Assembly (NCBI RefSeq): GCF_000019845.1
Contig: NC_010581.1
Location: forward strand, 62,001 to 126,000
DNA: 64,000 nucleotides
Direction of reading: 5' to 3'
From: Beijerinckia indica subsp. indica ATCC 9039
Lineage (GTDB): Bacteria > Pseudomonadota > Alphaproteobacteria > Rhizobiales > Beijerinckiaceae
Shown here: positions 56,665-64,000 of the stretch, piece after piece
Numbering within the stretch: the first letter of the stretch is position 1
Layout: each line of letters starts with the position of its first letter
Translations under genes and position numbers: made by a program
The notes under the pieces: model-generated
What the model saw: the letters and a program-made list of their open reading frames with translations, nothing else
Database searches by the model: none
Told to the model about the DNA's origin: nothing

Positions 56665-58113
56665 TCACGAATGCGGCTGGAAGGTGCCTTCCTTCAGCGA
56701 AGTCTCTATCTGTTCCAGCGAATGACCCGCCGTCTCTGGTACATAGCGCCAGACGAACCAGACGGCGATGGCATTGACCCCGGCAAACAGCCAGAACGTG
56801 CCCGTCGGCCCCAAAACCTCGACGAGCGACAAGGTGCTGAGCGAGATCACAATATCGCTCGCCCAGACAGATACGGCGGCCAATCCCATGGCCTTGCCAC
56901 GAATGATGAGCGGAAAGACTTCCGAGGCGATGAGCCAAACGGCGACCGACAGACTGCCAAAATTGAAGACGATATAGCCCAGAAGTCCGAGCAGCATCAA
57001 AGGCACGCGGATACCGGTCATTGGACCGCCGAGAAAAACCGCGCCGAGCAGCAAAAGCGAGAGAACCGCCATCGGCAGCAGCGTGAGCATCAGCCGGCGC
57101 CGTCCGATCCGATCGATCAACAGCATGCCCATGATCGTCGTCAACGTCGAGGCCACACCGACCGACACCGAGGTCAAGAGCGCCGCCTGATCGCCGAATC
57201 CGGCATCGGTCAGGATGATCGGCGCATAATAGACGATGACATTGGGTCCGGAGAGTTGCGACAGGATCGCGACGCCAAGGCCCGCGATCAATGCGGGACG
57301 CACCCATTTCTTGGTCAAGGTGCGCCAGCCGCCATTGGGCGTCCGGCTGGCTTCCAGAATTTCATCCAATTCCTGGCGCACGGCGAGCGGGTCGCCCCGC
57401 AATTTATCAAGGGTCAGAACGGCCTGGCGCTCGCGCTTGTTGAGGAACAGCCAGCGTGGGCTTTCCGGCAAGAACAGCATGCCGACGCCAAGCAGAATGG
57501 CCGGCACAACGCCAAGAAGGAACATCATGCGCCAGGATTCTGTCCCGCCGGAAAGCAGATAGCCGACGAAGAAGGATGAAAGCAGGCCGAGCGAAAAGAT
57601 GAGCTGGAACATCACGACCAAAGCGCCGCGCCGATGGGCCGGGGCAAGTTCGGCGACGTAAACAGGAACGATCTGCGTGGCGGCGCCAATGGCTGCCCCA
57701 AGCGCCAGACGCGCCACGAGGAGAACCGGTACATCGGGGGCGAAAGCACTGCCCACCGAGCCGATGATGAAGACGAGTGAGGCGAGAAGCACGGTGGGCC
57801 GGCGGCCGAAACGATCGGAAATCGGCCCGCTACAGGCAGCGCCGAAAACTGCGCCGACATTGAGCGCGGCGGCCACACATTCCTGACCAAAGGTCGAAAG
57901 ATCAAAAGTTTTGGTGATATAGATCAACGCCGAGGCAACAATGCCGGTATCATAACCGAACAACAAGCCGCCGAGCGCGGCAACGATCGTGACGATGATG
58001 ACGAAACGTTCAGCCTCAGCGACACCACCCGGACGGTCTTGCGGCAAGGTCTCGATGACCGAAACAGCAAGGCTATGCGCCTGCGCGTAATCCACCATGG
58101 CCCGTTCGTTCAT
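56665..58113 (-). CDS. MFS sugar-porter family transporter
   Basis: A 482-residue 12-helix transporter. Sugar-porter motifs: GGLLFGYDTGIVASAL in helix 1, DRFGRRP in loop 2-3, PVYVAELAPAHRRG after helix 4, and PESPRWL at the end of helix 6. The second-half loop is DRIGRRRLML and the C-terminal motif is VPETAGHSLEQIE. These fit a proton:sugar or polyol symporter; the substrate is not readable. The ATG at 58113 has GGGGAGA upstream and is preferred over 58131. It is convergent with the AroE-like gene. Confidence 0.92.
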   Translation of the reverse strand: MNERAMVDYAQAHSLAVSVIETLPQDRPGGVAEAERFVIIVTIVAALGGLLFGYDTGIVASALIYITKTFDLSTFGQECVAAALNVGAVFGAACSGPISDRFGRRPTVLLASLVFIIGSVGSAFAPDVPVLLVARLALGAAIGAATQIVPVYVAELAPAHRRGALVVMFQLIFSLGLLSSFFVGYLLSGGTESWRMMFLLGVVPAILLGVGMLFLPESPRWLFLNKRERQAVLTLDKLRGDPLAVRQELDEILEASRTPNGGWRTLTKKWVRPALIAGLGVAILSQLSGPNVIVYYAPIILTDAGFGDQAALLTSVSVGVASTLTTIMGMLLIDRIGRRRLMLTLLPMAVLSLLLLGAVFLGGPMTGIRVPLMLLGLLGYIVFNFGSLSVAVWLIASEVFPLIIRGKAMGLAAVSVWASDIVISLSTLSLVEVLGPTGTFWLFAGVNAIAVWFVWRYVPETAGHSLEQIETSLKEGTFQPHS

Positions 58114-58431
58114 GCTTGTCTCCCCGATCATTTACCCGTTCGGTAAAACCGGCCTCCGCGACATTTCAAGCAAGAAAGATCGCCTCGGGCAACGAAGCTT
58201 CTTCGCATTCACGGGAAGTTGTTGGGGATGAGGACACAGAAAACGGTCATGAATCGCGCATCTCTTGCGGATTCATATCCTCGGTACGGTGTTGTTTTTC
58301 ACAGAAGATCTTGGAAATAGCGGCTTTTTATCTTGAGTTTTCTTTACCAGTTTCCAAATGACGGTCGCGGGTGAGCGTGCACGTGTCACGGATGCGCCGG
58401 CACGCCCGTTTTCGGATGCGGATCATCAAAC
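58114..58431. other. Intergenic region upstream of the sugar transporter
   Basis: About 320 bp. No gene or strong structure is seen; the transporter promoter is expected near 58115-58250. Confidence 0.4.
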
Positions 58432-59886
58432 TCAGACGTTTTCAGTGCTATCGGTTTTTTCCGCCGTGTTCTTGCTCGATTTGAGCTTCACGGGACGCAA
58501 GAGAAACATGGGCACGTGATCGCCGAGACCGACGACAGGCACGTCATCATCTTCATAGGAACGCCGGGACCGTGGCGGATTGGACGGTTTCCTGCCGTCG
58601 CTTCTCCCCTCCTCGACAGGACGGCGCGATTTCGGCCCGCGTGCAGCCGCTTGGCTGGGGCGTGCCTCTTCTTGCGGCGCTGGCCGTTTCGCAATCTTGC
58701 CGCCACGGCCGCGCCTGGTCTCCGTGGCATGCGCGACGGATTCTTCCGCCGCAACGTCATCGAGTGTCGCGCCACCCTGCCAATCGATCTTGCGGGCGAT
58801 CAATTTCTCGATTTCATCGACATATTTCCGATCGGCGGATGTGACGATCGAGAGTGCGACGCCGCTCCGGCCGGCGCGGCCCGTGCGGCCGATGCGATGG
58901 ACATAATCTTCCGCATGGGTCGGCACGTCGAAATTGAAGACATGGCTGACGTCGGGAATATCGAGACCGCGAGCGGCGACATCCGAACAGACGAGCAGAT
59001 TGACATCGCCGCTCTTGAAGGCGTCGAGCGACGTCATGCGAGCGCGCTGATCCATGTCGCCATGCAGGGCGCCCGCGCTGAATCCATGTTTCTGCAGAGA
59101 TTTATGGAGGACCGCGACATCGCGTTTGCGATTGCAGAAAATGATCGCGTTTTTGAGATTTTCGGCGCCGCGGATCAATTGACGCAAGGTTTCGCGCTTG
59201 GCTGGACCATGCGCCGAGGCGACAAGACCCTGGGTAATCGTCGTCGCCGTGGAGGAGGCGCGGGCGACCTCAATGCGGACCGGATTATGAAGGAAGGTTT
59301 CGGTCAGACGGGTGATTTCCGGCGGCATGGTCGCGGAAAAGAACAGGGTCTGACGCGTGAAGGGAACCAGTTTGCAGATGCGCTCGATATCGGGAATGAA
59401 GCCCATGTCGAGCATGCGGTCGGCTTCGTCGATGACCAGAATCTCTATGCCGGTCAGCAATAATTTTCCGCGTTCGGAGAAATCGAGCAGGCGTCCGGGC
59501 GTTGCAATCAGCACATCGGCGCCGCGCATGATCTTGTTTTCTTGCTCGGCGAACGAGACGCCGCCGATGAGAAGCGCGACATTGAGCTTATGATTGATGC
59601 CGTAGCGCGCAAAACTTTCTTCCACCTGAGCGGCAAGTTCCCGCGTCGGCTCCAGGATAAGGGTTCGCGGCATGCGCGCGCGCGCCCGGCCTTGTTCGAG
59701 CCGTGACAGCATGGGCAGCGTGAAGGCAGCGGTCTTGCCCGTGCCCGTCTGAGCGATTCCCAATATATCGCGTCCGGCCAGGGCATGCGGTATGGCTTCG
59801 GCTTGAATCGGCGTGGGAGACGTGTAGCCGGTCGCGGCCACGGCTTGCAGCACTTTCTCGCTGAGACCGAGTTCGTTGAAGGTCAT
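58432..59886 (-). CDS. rhlE: DEAD-box RNA helicase (RhlE-like)
   Basis: A 484-residue helicase. Q motif: GYTSPTPIQ. Walker A AQTGTGKT is at residues 45-52, PTRELA is motif Ia, and DEAD lies at 153-156 in VIDEADRMLDMGF. SAT, then VLHKSL, DVAARGLDIP, and HRIGRTGRAGRSG (motif VI) complete it. The last 110 residues are a basic, disordered tail (RRGRGGKIAKRPAP and similar), typical of RhlE proteins. It remodels RNA in ribosome assembly or decay. ATG 59886 has AGGA 6-9 bases upstream; frame is open to 60027 without coding character. Confidence 0.95.
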   Translation of the reverse strand: MTFNELGLSEKVLQAVAATGYTSPTPIQAEAIPHALAGRDILGIAQTGTGKTAAFTLPMLSRLEQGRARARMPRTLILEPTRELAAQVEESFARYGINHKLNVALLIGGVSFAEQENKIMRGADVLIATPGRLLDFSERGKLLLTGIEILVIDEADRMLDMGFIPDIERICKLVPFTRQTLFFSATMPPEITRLTETFLHNPVRIEVARASSTATTITQGLVASAHGPAKRETLRQLIRGAENLKNAIIFCNRKRDVAVLHKSLQKHGFSAGALHGDMDQRARMTSLDAFKSGDVNLLVCSDVAARGLDIPDVSHVFNFDVPTHAEDYVHRIGRTGRAGRSGVALSIVTSADRKYVDEIEKLIARKIDWQGGATLDDVAAEESVAHATETRRGRGGKIAKRPAPQEEARPSQAAARGPKSRRPVEEGRSDGRKPSNPPRSRRSYEDDDVPVVGLGDHVPMFLLRPVKLKSSKNTAEKTDSTENV

Positions 59887-60303
59887 TCTTATCCTAGACA
59901 GGGGATTTGGGAGGACCGCACCCAGGGATGCATGAAACAGCCAGTCGTTTGCGGCAAAATGCGTGAAATGTCGCAAGGCAAAAAGCTTGTCATCCTCAAG
60001 CAAGAACCATGCACAAGAGCCACGCAAAAGGCATCATAAACCTCATGAATTCGCAGTGAATTGACGAGGTCTCGACTCTCAAGAGTCTCGTTTTGCGCAT
60101 TTGTTATCGGAAAAGATACATAGCTCTTGCAAATCCTGCTTTAGGATTTGTAGCGGTAAAATTCAAGTCGTCCCAAGGATAGGAAAATAAGACTTGATAA
60201 ACAAGGCCGCGCGAGGGCCGATCAATCCGATTTTCCTTATATTGTCCACGCTTGCCCTGTTGACAAGGTACGGTGCGGACGAATCTGCCTAGAATGTGTC
60301 TTT
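59887..60303. other. Intergenic region with small hairpins
   Basis: About 415 bp upstream of the helicase. GACTCT-CA-AGAGTC at 60074-60087 and CAAATCCT-GCTTT-AGGATTTG at 60130-60150 are small perfect hairpins. The second may relate to the end of the iron permease transcript. No gene is supported; a 67-codon frame at 60104-60307 shows no protein pattern. Confidence 0.4.
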
Positions 60304-61137
60304 TCAAGGCGTGACGAGGCGACGGTCGGTGCGCGGCGGCGGGGCCAGAAGTTTCATGAACAGGAAGGTCACGCCCAAAGTCAGCAAATAGATGAGGACC
60401 TGCATCTGGCTCGGCCGGTCTGTATAGCCGAGCAAGGCATGCAGGACTTTGCCGCCGAGGCTTGTTTCTGACAGATAAGCGGATGTGTTCCAGGCGGTTT
60501 TGGTGAGAGCCGTGAGGAGATCCGCCTGTTCGAGGAAGGCGACGGCCTGTGCCGCCATGCCAGCCGCCATGAAGGCGAGCAGGAGGCTCGTCACGCGGAA
60601 CAGATGTTTCAGCGGGATGATCACGAGGCCGGAATAAGTGAACAGGCTGAGGGCGATGCCGAGCGCCAATCCGCCGAGACCACCAAGGAAGACCTGCAGG
60701 CCGGAAGCGCCCTTCGAGGCCAAGACGCCATAAAGAAAGAGAACGACCTCCGAGCCTTCCCGCAAGACCGCAATGCCGATGACGATGGCGAGCGCGCTCA
60801 GGGTTTGCGAGCCTTCCCGCACCGCATGGCCGAATTTCTGGATCTCTTCGCCCATGGCGCGCCCATGACGGGCCATCCAGACATTATGCCAGGTCAACAT
60901 AGCGACGGCGATGATCAGAATGGAAGCGTTGAAAATTTCCTGTCCCATGCCTTCGAGCATATCGGCAAGGGCGCCAGCGAAAAATGCGAGCAGACCGGAG
61001 CCGATGAGACCGCCCGCAATGCCGCCGACAATATAAACCATGCGTCCAGGGATCTGCCGGGTTGCTGCAAGGATGATTCCAATGATCAGGCCGGCCTCGA
61101 TCACTTCGCGCAAGACAATGATGAGAGCAGCGATCAT
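60304..61137 (-). CDS. FTR1-family iron permease
   Basis: A 277-residue inner-membrane protein with about seven helices. The two iron-coordinating motifs are REVIE (R10-E14) and REGSE (R126-E130). These fit the EfeU/FTR1 permeases that import ferric iron after oxidation. The partners of that system (EfeO/EfeB or a multicopper oxidase) are not adjacent. AAAGGAAG precedes the ATG. No iron-regulator box could be identified upstream. Confidence 0.93.
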   Translation of the reverse strand: MIAALIIVLREVIEAGLIIGIILAATRQIPGRMVYIVGGIAGGLIGSGLLAFFAGALADMLEGMGQEIFNASILIIAVAMLTWHNVWMARHGRAMGEEIQKFGHAVREGSQTLSALAIVIGIAVLREGSEVVLFLYGVLASKGASGLQVFLGGLGGLALGIALSLFTYSGLVIIPLKHLFRVTSLLLAFMAAGMAAQAVAFLEQADLLTALTKTAWNTSAYLSETSLGGKVLHALLGYTDRPSQMQVLIYLLTLGVTFLFMKLLAPPPRTDRRLVTP

Positions 61138-61667
61138 TTCGGCTTCCTTTGCTTAAGAAGCAGATCCGCAAGGACACATCGGACCTGTTTCAATGAGGCG
61201 TCCCATGCTCCACGTCTTCGGAACGTCCCAGGGTCATTTGCGAGAAACATCGCCCGCGGAGGGGAGGCCTGAGCGATGTAATGAGGTGGAAGTCAGGCTC
61301 TGGGAACCGCATGCCGGAGAAAAATCTTCGACCTGCAACTCTCTTGATGCGGCTCTTGTGCCAGACCTCTCACTCTGGAGAAGAAGCCAGCGGCCGGCCA
61401 GAATGTCTTTCATGTTCTATCGCAACAGCGACAAACCAGCAAGCTATTGGTATTTATTTAGAATTATCCAAAAGAAGCCCGCTGTCCCAGGGCGGGTAAA
61501 AAGGGCTCTTTGTAATTGCAACCATAAGCCTGGCCGGCTATTCTGAAAACGAAAAACTATGATTATACTTCGCAAGTTTATTGCCACCCATAAAGGAAAT
61601 CCCGCACACGCCTCCAACATTGGGGCAATCAATTATTCAAAAACTTTGGCCCATTTCGAGAAAGAAT
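61138..61667. other. Intergenic region between divergent permease and OMP genes
   Basis: About 530 bp. An open frame at 61193-61546 has no ribosome site and no recognisable protein. Positions 61430-61660 are AT-rich and likely carry the outer-membrane protein promoter. Confidence 0.4.
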
Positions 61668-62402
61668 ATGTTGAGGACAATCATTCATTCCAGTATCGTA
61701 ATCATGGCGAGTTCAGTTGCCGCGCTTGCGGCGGATCTTCCGAATCGTGCCGCGCCGCCCACCGTGCCCTATCTTCCGCCATCGCCGGCCTTTTCTTGGA
61801 CTGGCGTTTATCTCGGGGGACAGATTGGTTATCAATTTGGACGGGATTCTATCACGGCTCCGGGTCTTTTTTCAGTAGGACATTCACCGAACGGGGTCGT
61901 CGGTGGCGCGCATATCGGCTTTAATTATCAAGTCAGCCAATTCATCGTGGGCTTTGAAGGTGACGTGAACGGATCGAGCTATTCTGGATCTGTCTTCAAC
62001 CCCGTCTTCCGAACACAATTGACATCCCGTATCCCAGTCGATGGTTCCCTTCGCGGCCGCATCGGGGCCGCTTGGGATCGTGTCCTCGTCTACGCAACCG
62101 GCGGGGCGGCTTTCGCATCGATTAAACATGGATATATCGGTTCTTCGCTCGTTCCCGGTTCCGCGACCCTTACAAATGATCGAGTCGGTTGGACAGTCGG
62201 AGGCGGCGTCGAATATGCCATGACTGACAATTGGTCAGTACGTGTCGATTATCGCTATACGGATTATGGGAACATCTCCGATTTTCCTGGCACTATCACG
62301 GTTCCACGCATACATCACGAAACGAATAATCGCGTGCAGGCCGGTTTCAGCTATAAGTTCGATACGTCTCCGCCCACCGTCCCGATCGTCGCTAAATACT
62401 GA
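61668..62402 (+). CDS. Outer-membrane beta-barrel protein (Omp25/31-like)
   Basis: A 244-residue protein. The signal peptide MLRTIIHSSIVIMASSVAALA precedes ADLPNRAAP, a typical Rhizobiales small-porin mature start. The barrel begins FSWTGVYLGGQIGYQFG and has alternating strands (GGAHIGFNYQ, RIGAAWDRVLVYATGGAAF, VRVDYRYTDYG). It ends VQAGFSYKF and then a short extension (DTSPPTVPIVAKY), so the terminal aromatic is not at the very C-terminus except Y. Likely a structural barrel of the outer membrane. GAGAAAG precedes the ATG. It has an AT-richer leader. Confidence 0.88.
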   Translation: MLRTIIHSSIVIMASSVAALAADLPNRAAPPTVPYLPPSPAFSWTGVYLGGQIGYQFGRDSITAPGLFSVGHSPNGVVGGAHIGFNYQVSQFIVGFEGDVNGSSYSGSVFNPVFRTQLTSRIPVDGSLRGRIGAAWDRVLVYATGGAAFASIKHGYIGSSLVPGSATLTNDRVGWTVGGGVEYAMTDNWSVRVDYRYTDYGNISDFPGTITVPRIHHETNNRVQAGFSYKFDTSPPTVPIVAKY

Positions 62403-62600
62403 TCACTCCAGCAAATATCTGATATTCAGTATCAAGATCATAAAAATACTCTGTGATCATTCTCGCTCTGGTGATTTGGCTATTCTCGCATCGGGAATCA
62501 CGGAGCCCCGATAAGACGCTTTTTTACCCTTGCCCGCATTGAAGCGCGCCTTGCCTCAATACAAGGGGAGTCTCGTCTGCGAGGGCGAGAACGGACCGCT

Positions 62601-62680
62601 TGCCTCTCGGCTGAAAGAGAGGCAGTGGGGCGGCGTTCCGCCGGACTGCTTGGAAACCACGACTTATCGTGATTTCCAAG
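62601..62680. repeat. Three consecutive hairpins
   Basis: Hairpin A 62601-62624 (TGCCTCTC/GAGAGGCA), hairpin B 62622-62649 (GCAGT/ACTGC with GGCGG/CCGCC inside) and hairpin C 62649-62680 (CTTGGAAA-c-CACGA/TCGTG-a-TTTCCAAG). They abut with shared bases and precede the IS remnant. They might be the residue of a repeat or structured transposon end. Confidence 0.65.
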
Positions 62681-62722
62681 AGACTTGGCGACAGTCCGCC
62701 CGCCGCATGGGACTCGATCGTG

Positions 62723-62833
62723 TTATCGCCGTTCGTGTAGGGCGACCCAGAAGCTGCGCTGGTCGGGCCAGCGCAGCAAGTCGATCGGCACCGTCCGTTC
62801 GATCTTGTCGGCATCGAGCAGACGGATCAGGTC
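62723..62833 (-). pseudogene. Fragment of an unidentified protein gene
   Basis: On the minus strand a 36-codon frame bounded by stops reads DLIRLLDADKIERTVPIDLL then RWPDQRSFWVALHERR and stop. It looks like real protein sequence, the C-terminus of a gene cut off at the junction with the IS remnant (62836). I do not recognise the protein. Confidence 0.35.
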
Positions 62834-62835
62834 TT

Positions 62836-63245
62836 ATCGAGCGCACCAAAGGCGGCCTGAACTCCAAGCTGCATGTCGTCTGTGATGAAACCGGCAGGCC
62901 GCGCCGCATGGTGCTGACCGAAGGCCAGATGAGTGATCACAAGGGCGCTGGGCTGCTGATCGAGACGCTACCATCGGCCAAGACCCTCATCGGCGACAGA
63001 GGTTACGATAGCAACTGGTTCGGGCAAGCTCTCGAGGCCAAAGGTATCCTACCTGCATTCCTTCAACGAGAAGATGCCGCTACCCTATGACAAGGATCTC
63101 TACCGCTCCCGCCACAAAATTGAGAACCTCCCCGCCAGGCTCAAGGACTGGAGACGCATCGCCACACGCTACCGACCGATGCGCCTATACCTTCTTCTCA
63201 GCAATCTGCATCGCTGCTCGCCTCGCCTTCTTCCTCAATCAATGA
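62836..63245 (+). pseudogene. IS5-family transposase remnant
   Basis: The DDE C-terminal half of an IS5/IS427-type transposase, broken by frameshifts. Frame 1 (from 62836): IERTKGGLNSKLHVVCDETG, LTEGQMSDHKGAGLLIETLP, and IGDRGYDSNWFGQALEAKGI. Then a shift at about 63060 to frame 2: PYDKDLYRSRHKIENLPARL, KDWRRIATRY. A one-base shift near 63172 gives DRCAYTFFSAICIAARLAFF then LNQ and stop at 63243. The catalytic D of GDRGYD and E of HKIE are still readable. The N-terminal half and left inverted repeat are missing, so it is inactive. Confidence 0.9.
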
Positions 63246-63254
63246 GCCCTGAGC

Positions 63255-64000
63255 CTAGCCGTTGGATACAGCGCGCAGGGCCGGCTCCCGAAACGTTTGG
63301 AAGACATCCGGAGCGCCTTTTTGAAGCGCGAAGGGCATCGCATCGCCGTTTCGCCGAGGATTGTCGCAAAGCGCGCCGATTTGGAATTGACCGACGAGAT
63401 TGGAAAGCTGCCGTGTCTCCTGTGACAAGGCATGGCTTGCCGCCGTCGATTCCTCGACCATGGCCGCATTCTGCTGGGTTACCTGATCCATCTGGTTGAT
63501 GGCCGTATTGACCTGTTCAAGTCCAACCGCCTGCTCCTTCGTGCCTTCGGCGATGGCGTTAACGAGATGGTTGATCTCGCCGACCTGCCGCATGATGTTC
63601 TCGAGCGTCCCGCCGGTTTCGGCAACCAGCTTCACGCCATGATCGACTTCTGATGTCGAGGCCATGATGAGGCTCTTGATTTCCTTCGCCGCTTCCGCCG
63701 AGCGCTGCGCCAAGGCGCGGACCTCCAAGGCGACGACCGCGAAACCGCGGCCAGCATCCCCCGCCCGCGCGGCCTCGACGCCGGCATTGAGGGCGAGCAG
63801 ATTGGTCTGGAAGGCGATCTCATCGATAACGCCGATGATCTGATTGATCTGTTGAGCCGATTTGGCAATGCCGTCCATGGCCTCGACGGTTCGACGCACC
63901 ACTAAGCCGTTCTTCTTGGCATCCTCGTTGGCGGCAACCACGATCTGGCGCGCGTGGAGGGCTCCTTCTGCCGCTTTTTTGACAGTGGCGGTGATCTGAT
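63255..64000 (-). CDS. Methyl-accepting chemotaxis protein, C-terminal part
   Basis: About 248 C-terminal residues visible; the gene continues beyond the window's right edge. The MCP hairpin tip reads [20 protein letters not shown], and [20 protein letters not shown] follows. The coiled-coil continues with [20 protein letters not shown]. The last 35 residues (from [11 protein letters not shown]) are not conserved, and the stop at 63255-63257 lies only 10 bp from the end of the IS remnant, so the insertion may have altered the C-terminus. The sensor domain is out of view. It resembles the signalling domain of the globin-coupled receptor at 26607. Confidence 0.9.
   Translation of the reverse strand, partial: QITATVKKAAEGALHARQIVVAANEDAKKNGLVVRRTVEAMDGIAKSAQQINQIIGVIDEIAFQTNLLALNAGVEAARAGDAGRGFAVVALEVRALAQRSAEAAKEIKSLIMASTSEVDHGVKLVAETGGTLENIMRQVGEINHLVNAIAEGTKEQAVGLEQVNTAINQMDQVTQQNAAMVEESTAASHALSQETRQLSNLVGQFQIGALCDNPRRNGDAMPFALQKGAPDVFQTFREPALRAVSNG

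Noticed and set aside
61193..61546. Possible 117-residue gene between FTR1 permease and the outer-membrane protein
   Set aside because: No ribosome site and mixed composition without secondary-structure pattern.

Overview
The window looks like a stretch of chromosome from an alphaproteobacterium of the order Hyphomicrobiales (Rhizobiales), most like the Beijerinckiaceae. This rests on GC-rich coding DNA, alphaproteobacterial families (TrcR/DUF1013, MmcB, SUV3-type helicase, MctP with its DUF3311 partner, a fused CysN/CysC, the two-desulfurase SUF cluster) and extended intergenic palindromes of a kind common in that order. The species cannot be fixed by reading alone. Most of the window is housekeeping metabolism. 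No rRNA, tRNA or CRISPR array was found.

Layout. 0-8.3 kb: the start of a DUF2158 gene, hemF, a divergent tetR/glutathione S-transferase pair with two matching operators and a 16-bp inverted repeat around it, a TPP riboswitch with thiC, a small unknown gene, and the B12-dependent ethanolamine ammonia-lyase genes eutB-eutC. 8.3-14.3 kb: small conserved genes, mmcB, a membrane protein, sulfate activation (cysD-cysNC), and a CCG-type iron-sulfur protein that has no flavin partner beside it. 14.6-21.7 kb: an autotransporter with a 17-residue WNG repeat and a SUV3-like helicase with a long disordered tail. 22-30.2 kb: the MctP monocarboxylate symporter, an aspartate aminotransferase, a globin-coupled soluble chemoreceptor, and a DUF1007/NicO nickel-cobalt export pair.

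30.6-36.2 kb: a fused indolepyruvate ferredoxin oxidoreductase, a globin, ribosomal protein L36 and a TPR protein. 36.7-39.8 kb: an accessory glycan island holding a glycosyltransferase fused to two methyltransferase domains, plus a second glycosyltransferase on the other strand. 40.2-47.1 kb: an ene-reductase with an overlapping SDR, a J-domain-like protein, msrA, trcR, yciB and an alpha/beta hydrolase. 47.8-55.4 kb: the iron-sulfur assembly cluster iscS-like/sufB/sufC/sufD/sufS/sufT/sufA. 55.7-64 kb: an AroE-like gene convergent with a sugar transporter (strong bidirectional terminator), an RhlE-type helicase, an FTR1 iron permease, an outer-membrane beta-barrel protein, a decayed IS5-type insertion sequence and the C-terminal part of a second chemoreceptor.

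How the genes connect. Sulfate activation, the SUF cluster and several iron-sulfur enzymes (ThiC, indolepyruvate oxidoreductase, CCG protein) form a sulfur/iron-sulfur theme. The non-coding DNA is unusually rich in palindromes: a two-copy element of about 105 bp, a family of about 45-bp REP-like palindromes, and a cluster of three hairpins beside the IS remnant. The least familiar coding feature is the glycosyltransferase-methyltransferase-methyltransferase fusion.
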